From contig JAUMIR010000001.1 in NCBI GenBank assembly GCA_030847615.1, positions 254,761,187 through 254,825,186 of the forward strand: a DNA stretch of 64,000 nt, given 5' to 3'. Under the pieces are notes generated by a model, which saw only the letters and a list, made by a program, of their open reading frames with translations, was not told where the DNA came from and did not search any database. Shown one piece after another: positions 15,880 through 29,679 of this stretch. The first letter of the stretch is position 1; each line of letters opens with the position of its first letter. Source of the DNA: Gambelia wislizenii. Its lineage: Eukaryota; Chordata; Lepidosauria; Squamata; Crotaphytidae. The position numbers were made by a program, and so were the translations under genes.

Positions 15880-16320
15880 TTTCTTTATTATTTATTGTCC
15901 TGCTTTCCCCCCAGAATTGGGACTCAAAGTGGCTTCCAATTTTAAAGAACAATACAATTAAAAACAAACAAAAAAGAACATTAAAATAGAATTAAACTAT
16001 TTACAGTATTAAAACAAATTTACAGTGCAATTAAAAAATGAAATGCAATTTAAAAAGATAGAAAGCTCTTAAAAACAGTTCAGTTAAAACACTATAGCAC
16101 CCCCAGCCCATTCTTTATAAGCTTTCTGTTCTTTCCCTTTCCCCATTTCTGTTTTCTTTCCCTTTCTCATACCCCCTAATCTTCAACAGACATGTTAATA
16201 CCACTTGTTTGTTTGTCTATTTATTTATTTAAATATTTATAGTCCACCCCTTATCTCAGGATTTCAGGGTTGAAACCAACTTAGGACAATTTAAAACAAT
16301 AATAATAATTTTAAAAGACT
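15880..16320. repeat. LINE 3'-end-like A+T-rich repeats
   Basis: Two stretches (15,880-16,090 and 16,205-16,320) each begin with TTTATT-type runs followed by 'cctgctttcccccc' or 'ccaccccttatctcagg' and then A-rich sequence. This is the arrangement seen at antisense 3' ends of L2/CR1-like elements and derived SINEs in reptiles. The family is not certain. Confidence 0.4.
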
Positions 16321-16429
16321 AAAAATACATTTAATCGTTTATCACTTAAAAGATGAGATTAGATCACTGATTTTTAAAGCTAAGTACCATGTGTTTTGGA
16401 GGGTCAAGTAATGTTGTTATTAAGGTACG

Positions 16430-17060
16430 AAGAGCTGTGCTGGATCAGATCAAAGGCCCATCCAGTTCAGTATCCTATTTTCCACAGTGACCAACCAGTA
16501 TCCCAAAGAAAGGCCATAAGGCGATACAAAAGGAGCAACTGATTCCTGCTCTTGTGACTGGCAATCAGAGGCATGGCACCTCTGATCTTATAGGCAGCAT
16601 CAATATAGAATATCACCATTGTGACTAGTAGCCACTGATATGTCTTATTTCCCATGCATTTGTTTAATCCCCTTTCAAAGCCATCTAAGCTGTTGGCCAT
16701 CACCACACCCTGTGGTGATGCAAATTCTCATTTCATCTATATGCTGTGTCTTTACACTGTCTAGTCTTATACTTGCCCACGTATCTGCTTTTGTCTGCCC
16801 TGAATCTCCTACTATTAAGCTTCACTGATGATCCTGGGATCTATTATTATGAGAGATGAAGCAACATCTCCCTCGTCCCACTTTCTCTACACTATGCATA
16901 ATTTTATATGGCTCTATTCCTCCCTCCTCAATACTCAGACTTTTTTCTAAGCTAAATCTGCACTAACCTTTCCTTACAGGGGAGCTGCTCCAGCAACATG
17001 GTAAGTTCAGTGGCACCTTTTCTGGACCTTTTCCAACTCCAGAATATCTTTTCTGATCCT
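16430..17060 (-). mobile_element. CR1 LINE 3' fragment
   Basis: The plus strand carries the antisense of a reptilian CR1 3' region: 'gctgtgctggatcagatcaa', 'ttttccacagtgaccaacca', 'cccctttcaaagccatctaa' and 'cactttctctacactatgca' follow in the order found in CR1 copies. On the minus strand the beginning resembles the end of the CR1 ORF2 frame (an Lys-Gly-Ala-Thr-Glu-Leu stretch, then CKERL). It is 5'-truncated and decayed, with no RT domain. Confidence 0.75.
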
Positions 17061-18325
17061 AATACTTTAACAGCACAGCCACATATACCCAGAAATAAGC
17101 TGCAAGTAAGTGTATATAGGACTGCATACATAAAGATATGGGTAATTTTTATTACAACATTAGATAATTTTGTTTCTAAGAGGCATGTCAATATGATGGC
17201 CTAAATCCTACTGTTTTCCTGACAAGAGATGACCTACCAAATCAAGTGGATTTACCTACACTTTGATTTGATTTGATTTGGATTCACCACTCAGAAGTTT
17301 ATTTAGTGGGTCTAGTTAGGACTAACCAACAGGAATCTGGAAGATCTGATTTGAAGCAAGTAAGCTTCTCTTCAAAAGCAATTCTGCTAAGGTTCATTTC
17401 ATAAGAGCATGCATAATTGATAAAAATAGTGTGTGATTGCTTTGAGTAATAGAATATTTGAGATTATTCTGTGTATGTGATGACTAAAATAACATTTTGG
17501 GGAAGGCTGCATTCAGGTGATTCAGAATAAGAAGGATTACATGGGTTTGGTTCTTTTGTAAATTCCAATTAAGGAACAGAGCAAATGAAAAAGACTTTAA
17601 TCAAATAGGCCAAAAGACAGTACTGTCTTTTTCACTGTGTTGAATTGGCACTGTAATGACACCTGGCAAAGCAATCATAAATGAGACAGGATAGAGTGTG
17701 TAATGGATCACCTGCCACCTCTGGATTTCTGCTGGCTATTGCCAGTCTGGGTACACAGTGTGTGTGAGGTCTTTCCTTATTCTTCTCTAGAATTTTTTTT
17801 TTCAAAAACCTTTCCTCATTGGCTTCAATAGACAGGAAAATAACTTGCCGTACCCTCCAGGGTCTATCTATCAGAAAGAAACATCAAGAGTGGCAGATCT
17901 ATGCTTGTAGAGCCACTAGAATGGAAAATGAATTCCCATTTGCAATGAGAGCTTTTTCTGCCAACAGAGGGGGCTCATCCACCTCATCTTTAACCCACTT
18001 CAGCCAGTGAATCTGAGAAGTAGGAACACATTCTTAAATCTGGGTAATCAAAAGTATGTTAAGACATATTACTGTTTCCTGCTTAATAGTGAGCCCTTAA
18101 ATAATTACTAATATTATTTCAAAAATTAACATTGCATACACTACTGAAATACGAAATGGTCAGTCTATCTTTGTATTTTTCACCCAATATTTATAACGTT
18201 TAAATATCTCTATGACAACTTTTTGAACATTAAACCAATGTTGAGCCTGTTTCCATATTCTAATGGTTTACATATTACTGTCAAATGAAAAAAACCCACA
18301 ACAGAATGCATTTTGTTTCTCTCAC

Positions 18326-18462
18326 CAAGCTGTTCTCTTTCCATGCCTCTGGGAATTTTGGTCGTTGCTTTTCCCTTGAAACAAGGACTTGCATATCTTC
18401 AAAAGTAGGGTGGTTTCCAACTTCTGTTTGGAAAGCTGTCTGGAATTCTGGCACTGATTCTC
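18326..18462 (-). CDS. BMPR2: BMPR2 exon 10 (kinase C-lobe)
   Basis: Encodes [40 protein letters not shown] and KENSL. This region follows helix F in the type II receptor kinase and includes the [12 protein letters not shown] block conserved in BMPR2. Splice sites are aacag|ga on the acceptor side and ttg|gtgaga on the donor side. The length of 137 bases fits the phase of exons 9 and 11. Confidence 0.97.
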
Positions 18463-19062
18463 CTGTTTGCAGAGAAAGTTATGTAAGTACATTACAATGA
18501 AACAGGGGAAAGGCAAAGTAAAAGAAGTTAGGCTTTTGAAATGCAAGAACACGCTATCATATTCTCTTGCATTTGAGTCAAGAGTTGATCTGTTTATCCT
18601 ACATTGCCAACAAGGTAGGGGAGAGGGCGAGGACATGCAACTGGTGATATTGTTCACTGTAGTTAATCAGCAAGCAAAACAAAAATATGCCTTTCTATGC
18701 AAAAACTGGCTTGCTGGGTGACTGGATGTAATAAGGTCTCAGTTGCATATACATACACTCTTCCCCTGTACTATGGCTGCCTTAGATTAAAACCTTGGAA
18801 CAGTGTAGGGTTGTACTTACAGAATGGTGAACACAGGAAGGACCGACTTAGGGCTTTATACCAGTGACAAACCCCAAATCACCCCTGAACCCAGCCCAAT
18901 AATGCCACATGACGTGTGGCCTTTCCCTGAATCTGGTGCGATTGTGATATACTCTGGGTTCTGCAAGGTACTGGGCTGTTCAGGATACTCTGAAATGCTG
19001 GCTAACAAAGGGAGAAAAAGGATTCTTCTCTAAAGAGATGAATTTAGCTATGCTGGATGAAT

Positions 19063-19341
19063 TTTTTTTATTTATTTAGTTAGTTATTTATACCCTGCTC
19101 TTCAGCCACAAGGCTATCAGAGCGGCTTACAAATTGTTTTTAAGCAATAGCTATTTACACATCTACACTGCATTAAACAGTTTCCAGTGTGTGTTAGCTA
19201 ATTGCCCCCCACAAGCTGGGTACTCATTTTACCGACCTACGAAAGGATGGAAGGCTGAGTGAACCTTGCAGCCCTCTGGAATCGAACTTGCAACGTGGTG
19301 GCTTGCAGTACTGGCATTTAACCACTGCGCCACCAGGGCTC
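19063..19341 (-). mobile_element. tRNA-headed SINE (copy 1)
   Basis: Read on the minus strand, it begins at the right end with 'ccctggtggcgcagtggtta' (box A-like) followed by 'caagttcgattcc' (box B-like), as in a tRNA-derived pol III promoter. It continues through a body of about 200 bases and ends in a TAAATAAATAAA-type tail near 19,063. It is clearly the same family as the copy at 33,771-34,045. The features match squamate tRNA-derived SINEs; the exact family name is not asserted. Confidence 0.82.
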
Positions 19342-19940
19342 TTGAACACAGAATTGGTAAATTTACAATTATTAATCAAGTTGAAAAGAATCTGAAATTT
19401 ATTGTATAAAACACTAGATGCCTTAAATGTACCGTGGTGTACTGGAAATGCTGAAAGGCTAACAAATATTATAACAGATGTAAATGTCTTATGAGAATCC
19501 CTCAACAGATGGAAGATGAGTTATGATGCCTCAATATTGCATGAAATGATGTTCTTTATCAAGATGTACTACAAGTACCTAGTCCCTTATAAATAGAAAA
19601 CATGTTCCTTATATGATAAAAGATATAGGCCCAGATTCTGTAATGAAACAATGCTATTAAGTATGAAATGTCTATAGAAGACATGTGCCTAGACCTAGTA
19701 AACCTCTGTGATAAGAAAGCTAATGTGCCCAGGCTAGAAATGTCTAATGTGACATGATGCTCCTCCACAAGGACTGTGTAAACTACATAAGCTAATTGGT
19801 TTAGTTTATAAAAATAAAGAAGATTTAGTTTATAAAAATAAAGAAGAGATAAAGTTGAATGATGGTGGTCCTGAAAGTCCAAAGCTTAAGAGATTCTTAA
19901 GGGGTATGTTGATGCTAATCTGCCCACCAAACAAAAGAAC

Positions 19941-20160
19941 AGGTTGCTTACCTGTAACCATAGATCTTCAAGTGGTCTTCTATGAATTCACACAGTTGGG
20001 TTATTCCTGCGCCCGTGCAGAGCGTACAGAACCTTTTGGAATTGCTAATCAGAATGTGCTTTGATACATTTTTGGTGGTAACTCTGCCCACCCTAACGGT
20101 CCCTTATAAGGCACTCCCGCCTAATTCCCTCAGTTCCTTGAATGATGCCGCAACCAGCAG
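19941..20160. repeat. DIRS terminal inverted repeat, left (3' side)
   Basis: 'cacacagttgggttattcct', then the 'aatgtgctttgatacatttt' block and 'aattccctcagttcctt', are the reverse complement of the right end at 26,030-26,235 with moderate divergence. The outermost 54 bases (19,941-19,995) also pair almost perfectly with 20,225-20,278. Confidence 0.8.
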
Positions 20161-20224
20161 CATCAGGAACATTAAGCATGTTTATATGATGTAATAGGAC
20201 ATAGAGGGGAGGATGGGCAGGTCT

Positions 20225-20330
20225 GTGTGAATTCACAGAAGACCACTTGAAGATCTATGGTTACAGGTAAGCAACCTGTCCATCTTCTTTGTGGTCTCTG
20301 TGAATCACACAGTTGGGTAGACTGGCAAGC
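20225..20330. repeat. DIRS internal complementary region
   Basis: Bases 20,225-20,278 are the inverse of the left element edge (19,941-19,995). Bases 20,283-20,325 (tcttctttgtggtctctgtg and onward) match the outer edge of the right terminus. One block therefore holds sequences corresponding to both outer ends side by side, which is how DIRS elements template circle closure. Confidence 0.7.
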
Positions 20331-20559
20331 TTCACTCCAGGAGGAGGGTATGTTCTATACATATTGACACTAGGACCATGCTGCACAGTCAAACATCAAC
20401 TGGATTTATTGACAGCACATTCTTAAGCAAAACGGATGCTATGATACTTATGATGATATATACTTATCATATCAAGGATATCAATCAAGTAACTTGGCAA
20501 CACATTAACACTCACTCATTAAATAGAAGACAAAAGCACAGCTTTCCCAAAGGCAGCCT

Positions 20560-21917
20560 TGTTCCTGGAACGAGTATCAAGTCTGTAATGGGAAATGAAA
20601 GTAAAAGGTGATGACCAAGTTGCTGCTCTGCAAACATCCTCCAGAGGTACCCCAGAGAGGAAAGCTGTCGAGGTGGAGACAGCCCTCATTGAGTGTCCTC
20701 AAACCTGTGGCGGCAGCAGCTTCTTCGCCAGTTCATAGCACCCACTTTGACAGACGTTGTGGCAAAATAGGTTCTCCAAGTCTCAAGTCGGCATAGGAAA
20801 CAAACAGTTTAGGTGACTTCCTGAAGGGAGCAGTTCTCTGGATGTAAAATGCGAGTGCCCTCCTAACATCCATGGAGTGGAGGGTACGCTCGACTTTATC
20901 CTTTGGATCCTGCATTAGAGCAGGGAGAGTGATAGACTGATTCAGATGGAAGCTCGACACCACCTTCGGCAAGAAGGAGATGTTGGGACGGAGCACTACC
21001 TTATGTTTATGAAAGGCAGTGTATGGCGGGTCTGAGCGCAAGGCACAGAGTTCTCCAGCTCAACACGCCAAAGTAACAGCAATAAGAAAAGCCGTTTTCC
21101 AAGTCAGGAGCCTCAAATCAGTAGATGCCATGGGCTCAAAGGGACGTCGAACCAGCTATGAGAGGACCAATTCGAGGCTCCACGTTGGAGTCGGCTTGAG
21201 AACCGGAGGATGAAGGTTGGTGTAGCCTCTCAAGAACTTCTTGACCATCGGATCCGTAAAAGGAGACTGGTGCCCTTTAGCCTGGAATTTGACAGAAATG
21301 GCTGCCAAGTAGCACCGGATCGAAGAAAGCGAAAACCCTGTGGTAGACAGGTGGAGAAGGAATTCCAAGACTGTAGGGATGGAGTACGGTTCCGTAGCCA
21401 GTCCCTGATCAGCCAGAAAGGCCTCAAACCTTTTCCACTTGTAGTGATACGGTTTATGGGTGGCAGGTTGTTGGGGAGCATCAATGACAGCCTGAACTTC
21501 TGGAGGGAGAGATGGAGAGATCTGGCCTGTAGGAACCGAGGATGAACCCGAGGTCACAGTGACAGTGGTCCTCTGTACAGAGGATGGATTCAAAGCCGCA
21601 GTTTCCATGCTGTTAATCGTAGAGCCTCCACGTCTGGGTGCCTGACCTTCCCGTTCTGAATGGTGAGAAGATTGGGATGGATCAGGAGTCGGATGAACCA
21701 GTGCTTGGCTAGACACAGGAGGGTTGCAAACCAAGGCTGGTGGGGCCACCACGGAGTGATGAGGATGGCATCTGCTCAGTCCCGACGCAATTTGGCAATT
21801 ATTCTCATCAGCAGTGGGAAAGGAGGGAAGAGGTAGAGAAGGGGTCCCATCCAATGGAAGAGGAATGCGTCGCCCCTCGAGCCCGGAGTGCGCCGTCTGG
21901 AGCAGAACAGGTGGCAC
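20560..21917 (-). pseudogene. DIRS tyrosine recombinase (broken)
   Basis: The N-terminal part (21,917-21,156) has a Pro/Ser-rich leader and then a core-binding domain (for example YHYKWKRFEAFLADQGL, FLLHLSTTGFSLSSIRCYLA). The catalytic part resumes after a break: VRRALAFYIQRT, FVSYADL, then H-S-M-R near 20,678 and the active-site block SHYRLD near 20,590. The H-x-x-R pair and the tyrosine are therefore still readable, but stops and frameshifts between 21,156 and 21,041 and again near 20,733 separate the pieces. The role would be joining circular cDNA to the target. The copy as it stands is inactive. Confidence 0.78.
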
Positions 21918-22300
21918 TGACTGTTATCTGGAGATGCAAAGAGGTCGACTTGAGGAATTCCCCATTGTTGGAACAGGTCTGACGTTACTGATCTGTACAG
22001 CATCCATTCGTGGATAGAGTGGCTGAAATGGCTGAGTCCATCTGCAAGAGTATTCTCCTCCCCCAGCAGATGGATGGATTGGAGGTAAATGTTCCTGCAA
22101 ACGCACCAATCCCAGATGTCCAGTGTAAACTGAAGAAGTTGAGGGGATCTCGTTCTTCCTTGCTTGTTCAGACAGTACATCACCGATGTGTTGTCTGTGA
22201 CCACCAGAACTGTCTTTCCTGTCACCATCGTCTTGAAGGCCCGCAGTGCCTTCTGGATGCTGAGAAGCTCTAAGATGTTGATATGGCATGTCCTTTAGTT
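21776..22300 (-). pseudogene. DIRS RNase H region
   Basis: The frame contains VLVVTDNTSVMYCLNKQG and LLGEENTLADGLSHFSH. These match the RNase H fold of DIRS/Ty3-type polymerases: the first supplies the D-N-x-x-V-x-Y strand and helix, the second the later ADxLS-type catalytic segment. It follows directly on RT, with a frame change between the two. It would degrade the RNA strand during cDNA synthesis. Confidence 0.75.
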
Positions 22301-23284
22301 GGCATCCCAAGTGCCCTGGATTTCGTAGGATTTGAGATGGGCTCCCCATCCAAACATCGACGCGTCCGTTGTTAGAGAGATGTCTGGTTGAGGAGGGTCA
22401 AATGGCATACCCGACAAGACGTTCTCTGGATCCAACCACCATCCCAGCGACCATTGAATTGTCCATGGCATCGTGAGCAGTTTGTTTGGGGAGTCGCGCA
22501 GAGGGTTGAACACTTGTAAGAACCAGTGTTGAAGCGAGCGGAACCGGAGTCTGGCAAGGCGCATTACATAGGTAGTAGCTGCCATGTGCCCGAGAAGTAC
22601 CTGGACTGCACTGGCCGAAAGTCTTTGGGATCAGCGGCAGGCGTGGATCAAGGAACGAAGGGTGGCAAATCGGTCCTGAGGTAGGTAGGCTGCGGCCGTA
22701 AGTGAATCCAACCGAGCTCCGATGAACTGGATAGATTGGGATGGTTGGAGTTGTGACTTCTCCGTGCTGACAACAAGTCCCAGGCCGTCTAACACATCTA
22801 AGGTGAGACAAATGTCCAGTTTGAGCTGACGTCGAGAGTTTGCTACAATCAGCCAGTCTTCAATGTAGGGGAAGATCACCACTCCGCGTGGATGCAGGAA
22901 GGCCACTACCACCGCCATACACTTCGTGAAGACTCTTGGGGCAGTCGAAAGTCCAAATGGCAGGACCCGGAATTGGAATACCTCGGTACCGATCTGGAAC
23001 GCCAGGAAACGTCTGTGGGATGGATGAATCCCAATGTGGAAATAGGCATCTTTGAGGTCTACAGAAGTGAACCAGTTGTCTTGGTGTAGGAGTGGTAGGA
23101 TGGAAGCCAGGGTTACCATCCTGAACTTCTTTGGTGCTATATACCAGTTCACTCTGCAAAGGTTGAGAATGGGACGGAGACCACCGTCCTTCTTCGTGAC
23201 CAGGAAGTACCTCAAGAAGAAGCAGAGGTGGTAAAGTTTGGAGTCCATGGGTTCGATGGCCCCCTTGTGCAGCAGCGTCTGCAC
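22301..23284 (-). pseudogene. DIRS reverse transcriptase
   Basis: The frame at 23,284-22,631 starts within the RT fingers (LLHKGAIEPM, YFLVTKKDGGLRPILNL) and continues through the palm blocks WFTSVDLKDAYFHIGIHP and FRVLPFGLSTAPRVFTK to the catalytic strand. In that strand the expected Tyr-x-Asp-Asp reads Y-I-E-D (near 22,855-22,866), a change at a metal-binding aspartate. It continues as LGLVVSTEKSQLQPSQSIQF. A frameshift near 22,630 separates the thumb (SLDPENVL-like segment). It is recognisably DIRS/Ty3-type RT, probably dead. Confidence 0.85.
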
Positions 23285-23490
23285 CTCCTCTAGGAAGGGA
23301 GGGGAGGGCGGTATTGATCGAACCTGACCAGTCAGAGGTAGTGAATTGAATTTGATCCAATAGCCGTTCTGGATGATTTGAAGTACCCAGCAGTCTGATG
23401 TTATTAAAGATCAGGCTTCCTGGAAGTTCGACAGTCGATCTCCAAACAGTGGGGTCTAAAGGGAAGAGAGAAACAGAGTGAGGTGGAAAT

Positions 23491-25867
23491 TCAGAATTTT
23501 CTCCTGGCTTGATCCTTAGACCGTTGCCTTGCTTGGGGTAGGTATTGTGATGCTGACCCATGGCTCCTCACCGATGAAACTGGCGAAGGAGACGGCAAGT
23601 ATCGGGAGCGTCTATAAGATTGGCTAGTAAACCCCCATCTAAACTGGTGGCCTGATGCAGTGGTATGCCAGTTGGTAAGGCCCCTGGAGCGATACTGAGA
23701 AGATGAGGAAGTGGCCATACCATACTTTTTGGCGCTGGTCCTCATCTTCTGGGTGAACTCCAATTTTTCGCCCATGGAGCCGTTGAAAAGGCCTGACTCA
23801 TCAAATGGCAAATCCTCGATGGTAGGTGAGGCTTGGGGAGTGAGGCCCAAGGACCGGAGCCACGCGTGATGATGCAAGGCGATGGATCCCACAATTGCCT
23901 TAGCAGCGCAATCCGCAACATGTCGGGCAGAATTTATTGCCCTGCTAGTAACTGTGCCTCTGACTGGATTGTTTCAGCCATTCATCGTCGTTCTTCTGGG
24001 AGATCTTGAATGAGGGGCATCATCGTCTCCCAGAGTACCTGTTGGTACGCCCCCATACAGGCAGAGTAATTTGCCATGTGAAAACTCAGGCCTGCTGCAA
24101 AATAAATGTTTTTGCCCATTATGTCGAGCTTTCAGCCTTCTGAGTCAGGTGGCGTTGATTGAGGACGGCCTTGCTTTCTATTCTGGGAAGCTTCAACCAC
24201 CACCAAATTCGGCCGAGGCTGAGTCTGAAGCCATTCAATGTGCTGACCTCCAACCCGATACAGCCTATCAATTTTCTTTGAAGTAGAGTGGATCGAGGAA
24301 GGGTTCTCCCATGAAACTTGAGTGAGCTTCAGAAGGGATGGCAAGACAGGGAGAGTAGCCGTAGGAGGAGCCCTCAATTGAATCCAATGGAAGATGGGTT
24401 CCACTGGTTCCGACTCTTTCTCCACGACTTTGAGATCCAAAGCGTGGGACATACGGACCATCTGCTCAGAAAAACACACAGATGTCATCCGTTGGTGACG
24501 CAGAGTCGTCCTCCACCAGGTCGGGCCATGGAGATGGCAATAAGGCAGGTATGGATCCTATGAGCCCGATGAAGACGACGTCGAATGAGCAGGTGATGAA
24601 CTGCGATCGCCCTGGAGCAGAGAGGTGGTACGTGGCGGTGGTGTGGGTGGAGTCGGAGGCAGAGGACGTCGGTCAGGACGTGGAGATACCTGACTCTCCG
24701 CATCTTTTCTCGGAATGTCCCATGGCTTCTCGGGATGGAGGCCTTGTGGGGAACGGCGTGCAGCCCGAGCCCCATACATTTCCCTGAAGTCATATGCTCG
24801 GGAGGTCAGAATCTGAGAGCCAATAGGCGACTTGAATCCAGCTAGGTAGACAGAGCATGCCAGGTTGTAGGCCGTATAGGCAGGTTCATCCTCATGGATG
24901 TTGGACGTGAACAGTAGGGTTCGGGTAGCGACCTCGGATTTGATGACCTCAACTTCGATGTCTGAGATGGAACGTTCAAGAAGTTGGGCTCTCAAGATGA
25001 CAAGGATTGGTGATTGGCCCTTCTGCTGGGGTGACACATCTGTGTCGGCACCCGAAGGTACTTCCACTGCCACAATCTCCACCGAGCCCGTAGGGGTTGG
25101 AGCACGGCCTGGCACATTACCCTCTGCAGTTCTCACTGGGGATGGTCGGGTGAGAAAAGCCTCGGCCTCGACAGCGGATTGCAACTCAACGGTATTGACA
25201 GGCCTTGTAGCTTTATCAGTAGGAACAGCCGTCGGCTTTGACTTTTTCGAAGCATCCTTCGGCTTGCTCTTTGACTTAAAGCTGTCCTCATGCCGAGAGG
25301 AGTGTTTGTCCTTTTTCTTTTTCTTTTTCTTTAAGGACTGTACAGCCTCTCCAGAAGCACCAACCCGACTGGTATTCTCAGAAGGCGCCTGGTCCTGAGG
25401 GACAGCCTTTGAGGTGGAGGGTTCGGGGTCCCATGTCGATGTTGAAGGCATCGAGTAAGCTCGATCCTGAGGTGAATCCGAAGAAGAGGCATGTTTGTGC
25501 GAACCATGCACTGCTTCCGGATCCGAGGCAACCGAATGGCGTCGGGAAGGCTATGGGACCGATGATGCTTTTGGGTCTTGGTCTTCAGAGAAGGCAAACA
25601 GCCGCGTTTAGGAGGTGCAGACGCCGAAGCAGAGGCCGGAGTCGAAGTAGAGGCTGGAATTAAAGCCCTCTCATATAAGAAGGACTTCAAAAGGGACATT
25701 CTATGCTTGCGTGCCTGGGGGGTAAAGGCCCTACAGTGCACACAAGAGTCAATATTATGGGTCTCTCCAAGACAAATCAGGCAGCTGGAATGACCATCTG
25801 TGCTCGGGAGTTTAGCCTGACAGATAACACATCTCTTAAAGGCCCCTCTCACAGACATTTTACTCAC
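23491..25867 (-). pseudogene. DIRS gag-like ORF (frameshifted)
   Basis: The N-terminus carries paired Cys motifs (CVICQAKL, CLICLGETHNIDSCVHCRAF), typical of vertebrate DIRS gag proteins. A low-complexity Ser/Pro/Lys-rich middle follows, then a conserved block (RLYRVGGQHIEWLQT and HHHAWLRSLGLTPQASPTIE) and a basic Ser/Arg-rich C-terminus. At least three frame changes split it (near 25.4, 24.5 and 23.9-24.1 kb). The copy at 50.6-52.8 kb preserves the same protein in much longer frames and confirms the order. Confidence 0.75.
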
Positions 25868-26029
25868 GGAGTCGCCAAATCCAAAGGGAAAAACGTGAAG
25901 AAGTAGAGATAACCGATCCAGGTCAACTCCAAATTCAGAGAGAGAATGCCAAATCCAGAGGAGTGAGAGAAAATCTAATCAAATCAAAAGTGAAAGAGAA
26001 AAAACTAGCGAACGAAGGTTTCTTCAAGC

Positions 26030-26235
26030 TGCTAACGCAGCAGAAAGAAAGGAACTGAGGGGAATTAGGCAGGAGTGCTTTAAAAGGGACCATTAGAGTG
26101 GGCGGAGTTACCACCAAAAATGTATCAAAGCACATTCTGCTTAGAGATTCCAGAAGGTTCCGAATGCTCTGTGCAGGCGCAGGAATGACCCAACTGTGTG
26201 ATTCACAGAGACCACGAAGAAGATCTGTTGCTTAC
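26030..26235. repeat. DIRS terminal inverted repeat, right (5' side)
   Basis: Inverted relative to 19,941-20,160. The block 'aactgaggggaattaggcag' and the last segment, 'caactgtgtgattcacagag', also match the second DIRS copy at 53,018-53,190. The promoter of the element would be expected here, reading leftward. Confidence 0.8.
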
Positions 26236-26657
26236 AATCTTGAGAATTTAGGTGAGCAGAAAGGTAAACTCTAGGGAACTCTAGTCAGATACAGATTGAC
26301 AAGCATAAGTAAACAGACCTTCAGTCCCTTAATAGAAAAATCTGTTTCAACAGGGAGCAGCATGTTTTGACGTTGTGACATTCCCCTCTAGATCTAATAA
26401 TGCCTATCTTCAGGATACTACAAGCTGTTAGGGACTCAACCAGGCCATTTTCCTCTCAGTCATTTTCCTTCCTAGTTAACACCACCAACATTCCAAAGGT
26501 CGCAGAAGCCACTACACACAACTTCTTGTGATTCAGTTTGGGTTTTTTGAAACTGTATTCTTATTTTTAATTTATGATTGATTATAATTTTTCATACCCT
26601 TGGAGTTCCTGTAGGCAGGAACTGAAAGCAGGAGAATTTCAGCAATTTGTGTATTAC

Positions 26658-26805
26658 CTGGGAACAGGTCTGTGCATCTCATAAAAATTTCCCAGTAGAT
26701 TAGACCTAGTGCATACATATCTACTTGCTTCAGAGCTGATTCACAATCTCTCAAGTTCACTGCTCCTTCTAGCACTTCAGGAGCCATGTAGCGGATTGTA
26801 CCAAC
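26658..26805 (-). CDS. BMPR2: BMPR2 exon 9 (kinase activation segment and helix F)
   Basis: Encodes [40 protein letters not shown] and FMRCTDLFP. It includes the APE motif closing the activation segment and the D-x-Y-A-x-G helix F motif. The acceptor tgcag|gtt and the donor ccag|gtaata give phase continuity with exons 8 and 10. The length is 148 bases. Confidence 0.98.
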
Positions 26806-28763
<1,958 letters not shown>

Positions 28764-28926
28764 TCAGCAAGGGAACTCTTCATGCTTACCATGAGGGGTT
28801 ATGAGAATATTTCATTGCCGTACTACCTGAGTGCTCAAGATAGCCCATTAAAGTGAGGGACAAATAAAATTTTCCCCATCCAACAAATCCACAGAGAGAC
28901 CTTTTATTATTTGTATGTATTTATAG

Positions 28927-29060
28927 CAGAGGGGGGCAGCTTGCTACCCTAAAGACATTGTTGGACTGCAACCCTCATCAACCCCAGCAAGCCTAGCTAA
29001 TGATGGATGCGTGAGTTGTAATCCAACAACATCTGGAGAGCTACAGGTTGTCTACCCATA
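28927..29060. mobile_element. hAT-like palindromic MITE
   Basis: The two halves are imperfect inverted repeats: 'cattgttggactgcaaccct' on the left and 'gagttgtaatccaacaacat' on the right. This is the arrangement of a widespread amniote foldback MITE with the phrase 'tgttggactacaactc'. Similar TTTATA-type 6-of-8 flanks are compatible with an 8-bp hAT duplication but are not exact. Confidence 0.6.
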
Positions 29061-29679
29061 CTTTATAAGACATGTATGTAAACATACATTATATCTAACT
29101 TTTTTTTTTTAAAAAAAAGGAATAAAAAAAGTCATTCCCCTACAATACAACTTCTGCAAACACTTAGTTTATCTGGCAAATTATAGTACCAAAATCAGTG
29201 TTGGCACAAAGATAGGCACACTGCTCTAGTTATTTCTATTTGGATCATTTAGAAAACATAAATGAGCCCACATAGTCATACAAAGAGAAGCAGAAATGTA
29301 TGTTTCAAAGAAGACTGCATGCACTGAAAGCGGCGATAAGGCAAGTTAAATTCTTCAACTAAGGACCAGTTTTAATCTGAACACATTCTAACAGCCAAAT
29401 AACTGTAGGAAATCAACTGGGAGATCTGTTGAGCGTAAGAAGACTAACTAGTGTCCCTTTTCCCAGAATGTGGAGAGTTCATACAATGGACGATATTCTC
29501 ATTCATTTATGGTTTATTAAGTTGTAATGGTTTTCCTGACAACAGGCATCTACATCTATAGCTATAATTCTCTTGGGTATATTGCCTTTCCCAGTGTGCT
29601 GATTGGCTTCTCAGGAAAAAACCAACCAATCACCATCCACATGCAAATTCTCTCTCCACATCACAATACACCCCTGTCA

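Larger units (their letters stand above)
19941..26235 (-). mobile_element. DIRS-type tyrosine-recombinase retrotransposon, nearly complete
   Basis: Read on the minus strand, the order is gag with a Cys/His N-terminus (25.87-23.49 kb), reverse transcriptase (23.28-22.3 kb), RNase H (22.23-21.78 kb) and tyrosine recombinase (21.92-20.56 kb). This order, the recombinase in place of an integrase, and the terminal organisation are diagnostic of DIRS elements, which integrate by recombination through a circular intermediate. The outer regions 19,995-20,150 and 26,030-26,215 are inverted repeats of each other. A segment at 20,225-20,330 carries sequences complementary to both ends, as an internal complementary region does. 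Several frameshifts and stops break gag and the recombinase, so the copy looks inactive. It sits in the same sense as BMPR2. Confidence 0.88.
18463..26657 (-). other. BMPR2: BMPR2 intron 9
   Basis: An 8.2-kb intron largely filled by a SINE (19,063-19,341) and a DIRS-type retrotransposon (19,941-26,235). The remaining parts, 18,470-19,060 and 26,240-26,650, show no recognised feature. Without the insertions the intron would be under 2 kb. Confidence 0.9.

Noticed and set aside
24898..25398. 166-codon plus-strand frame
   Set aside because: Antisense shadow of the DIRS gag region; composition explains the open frame and no known protein is visible.
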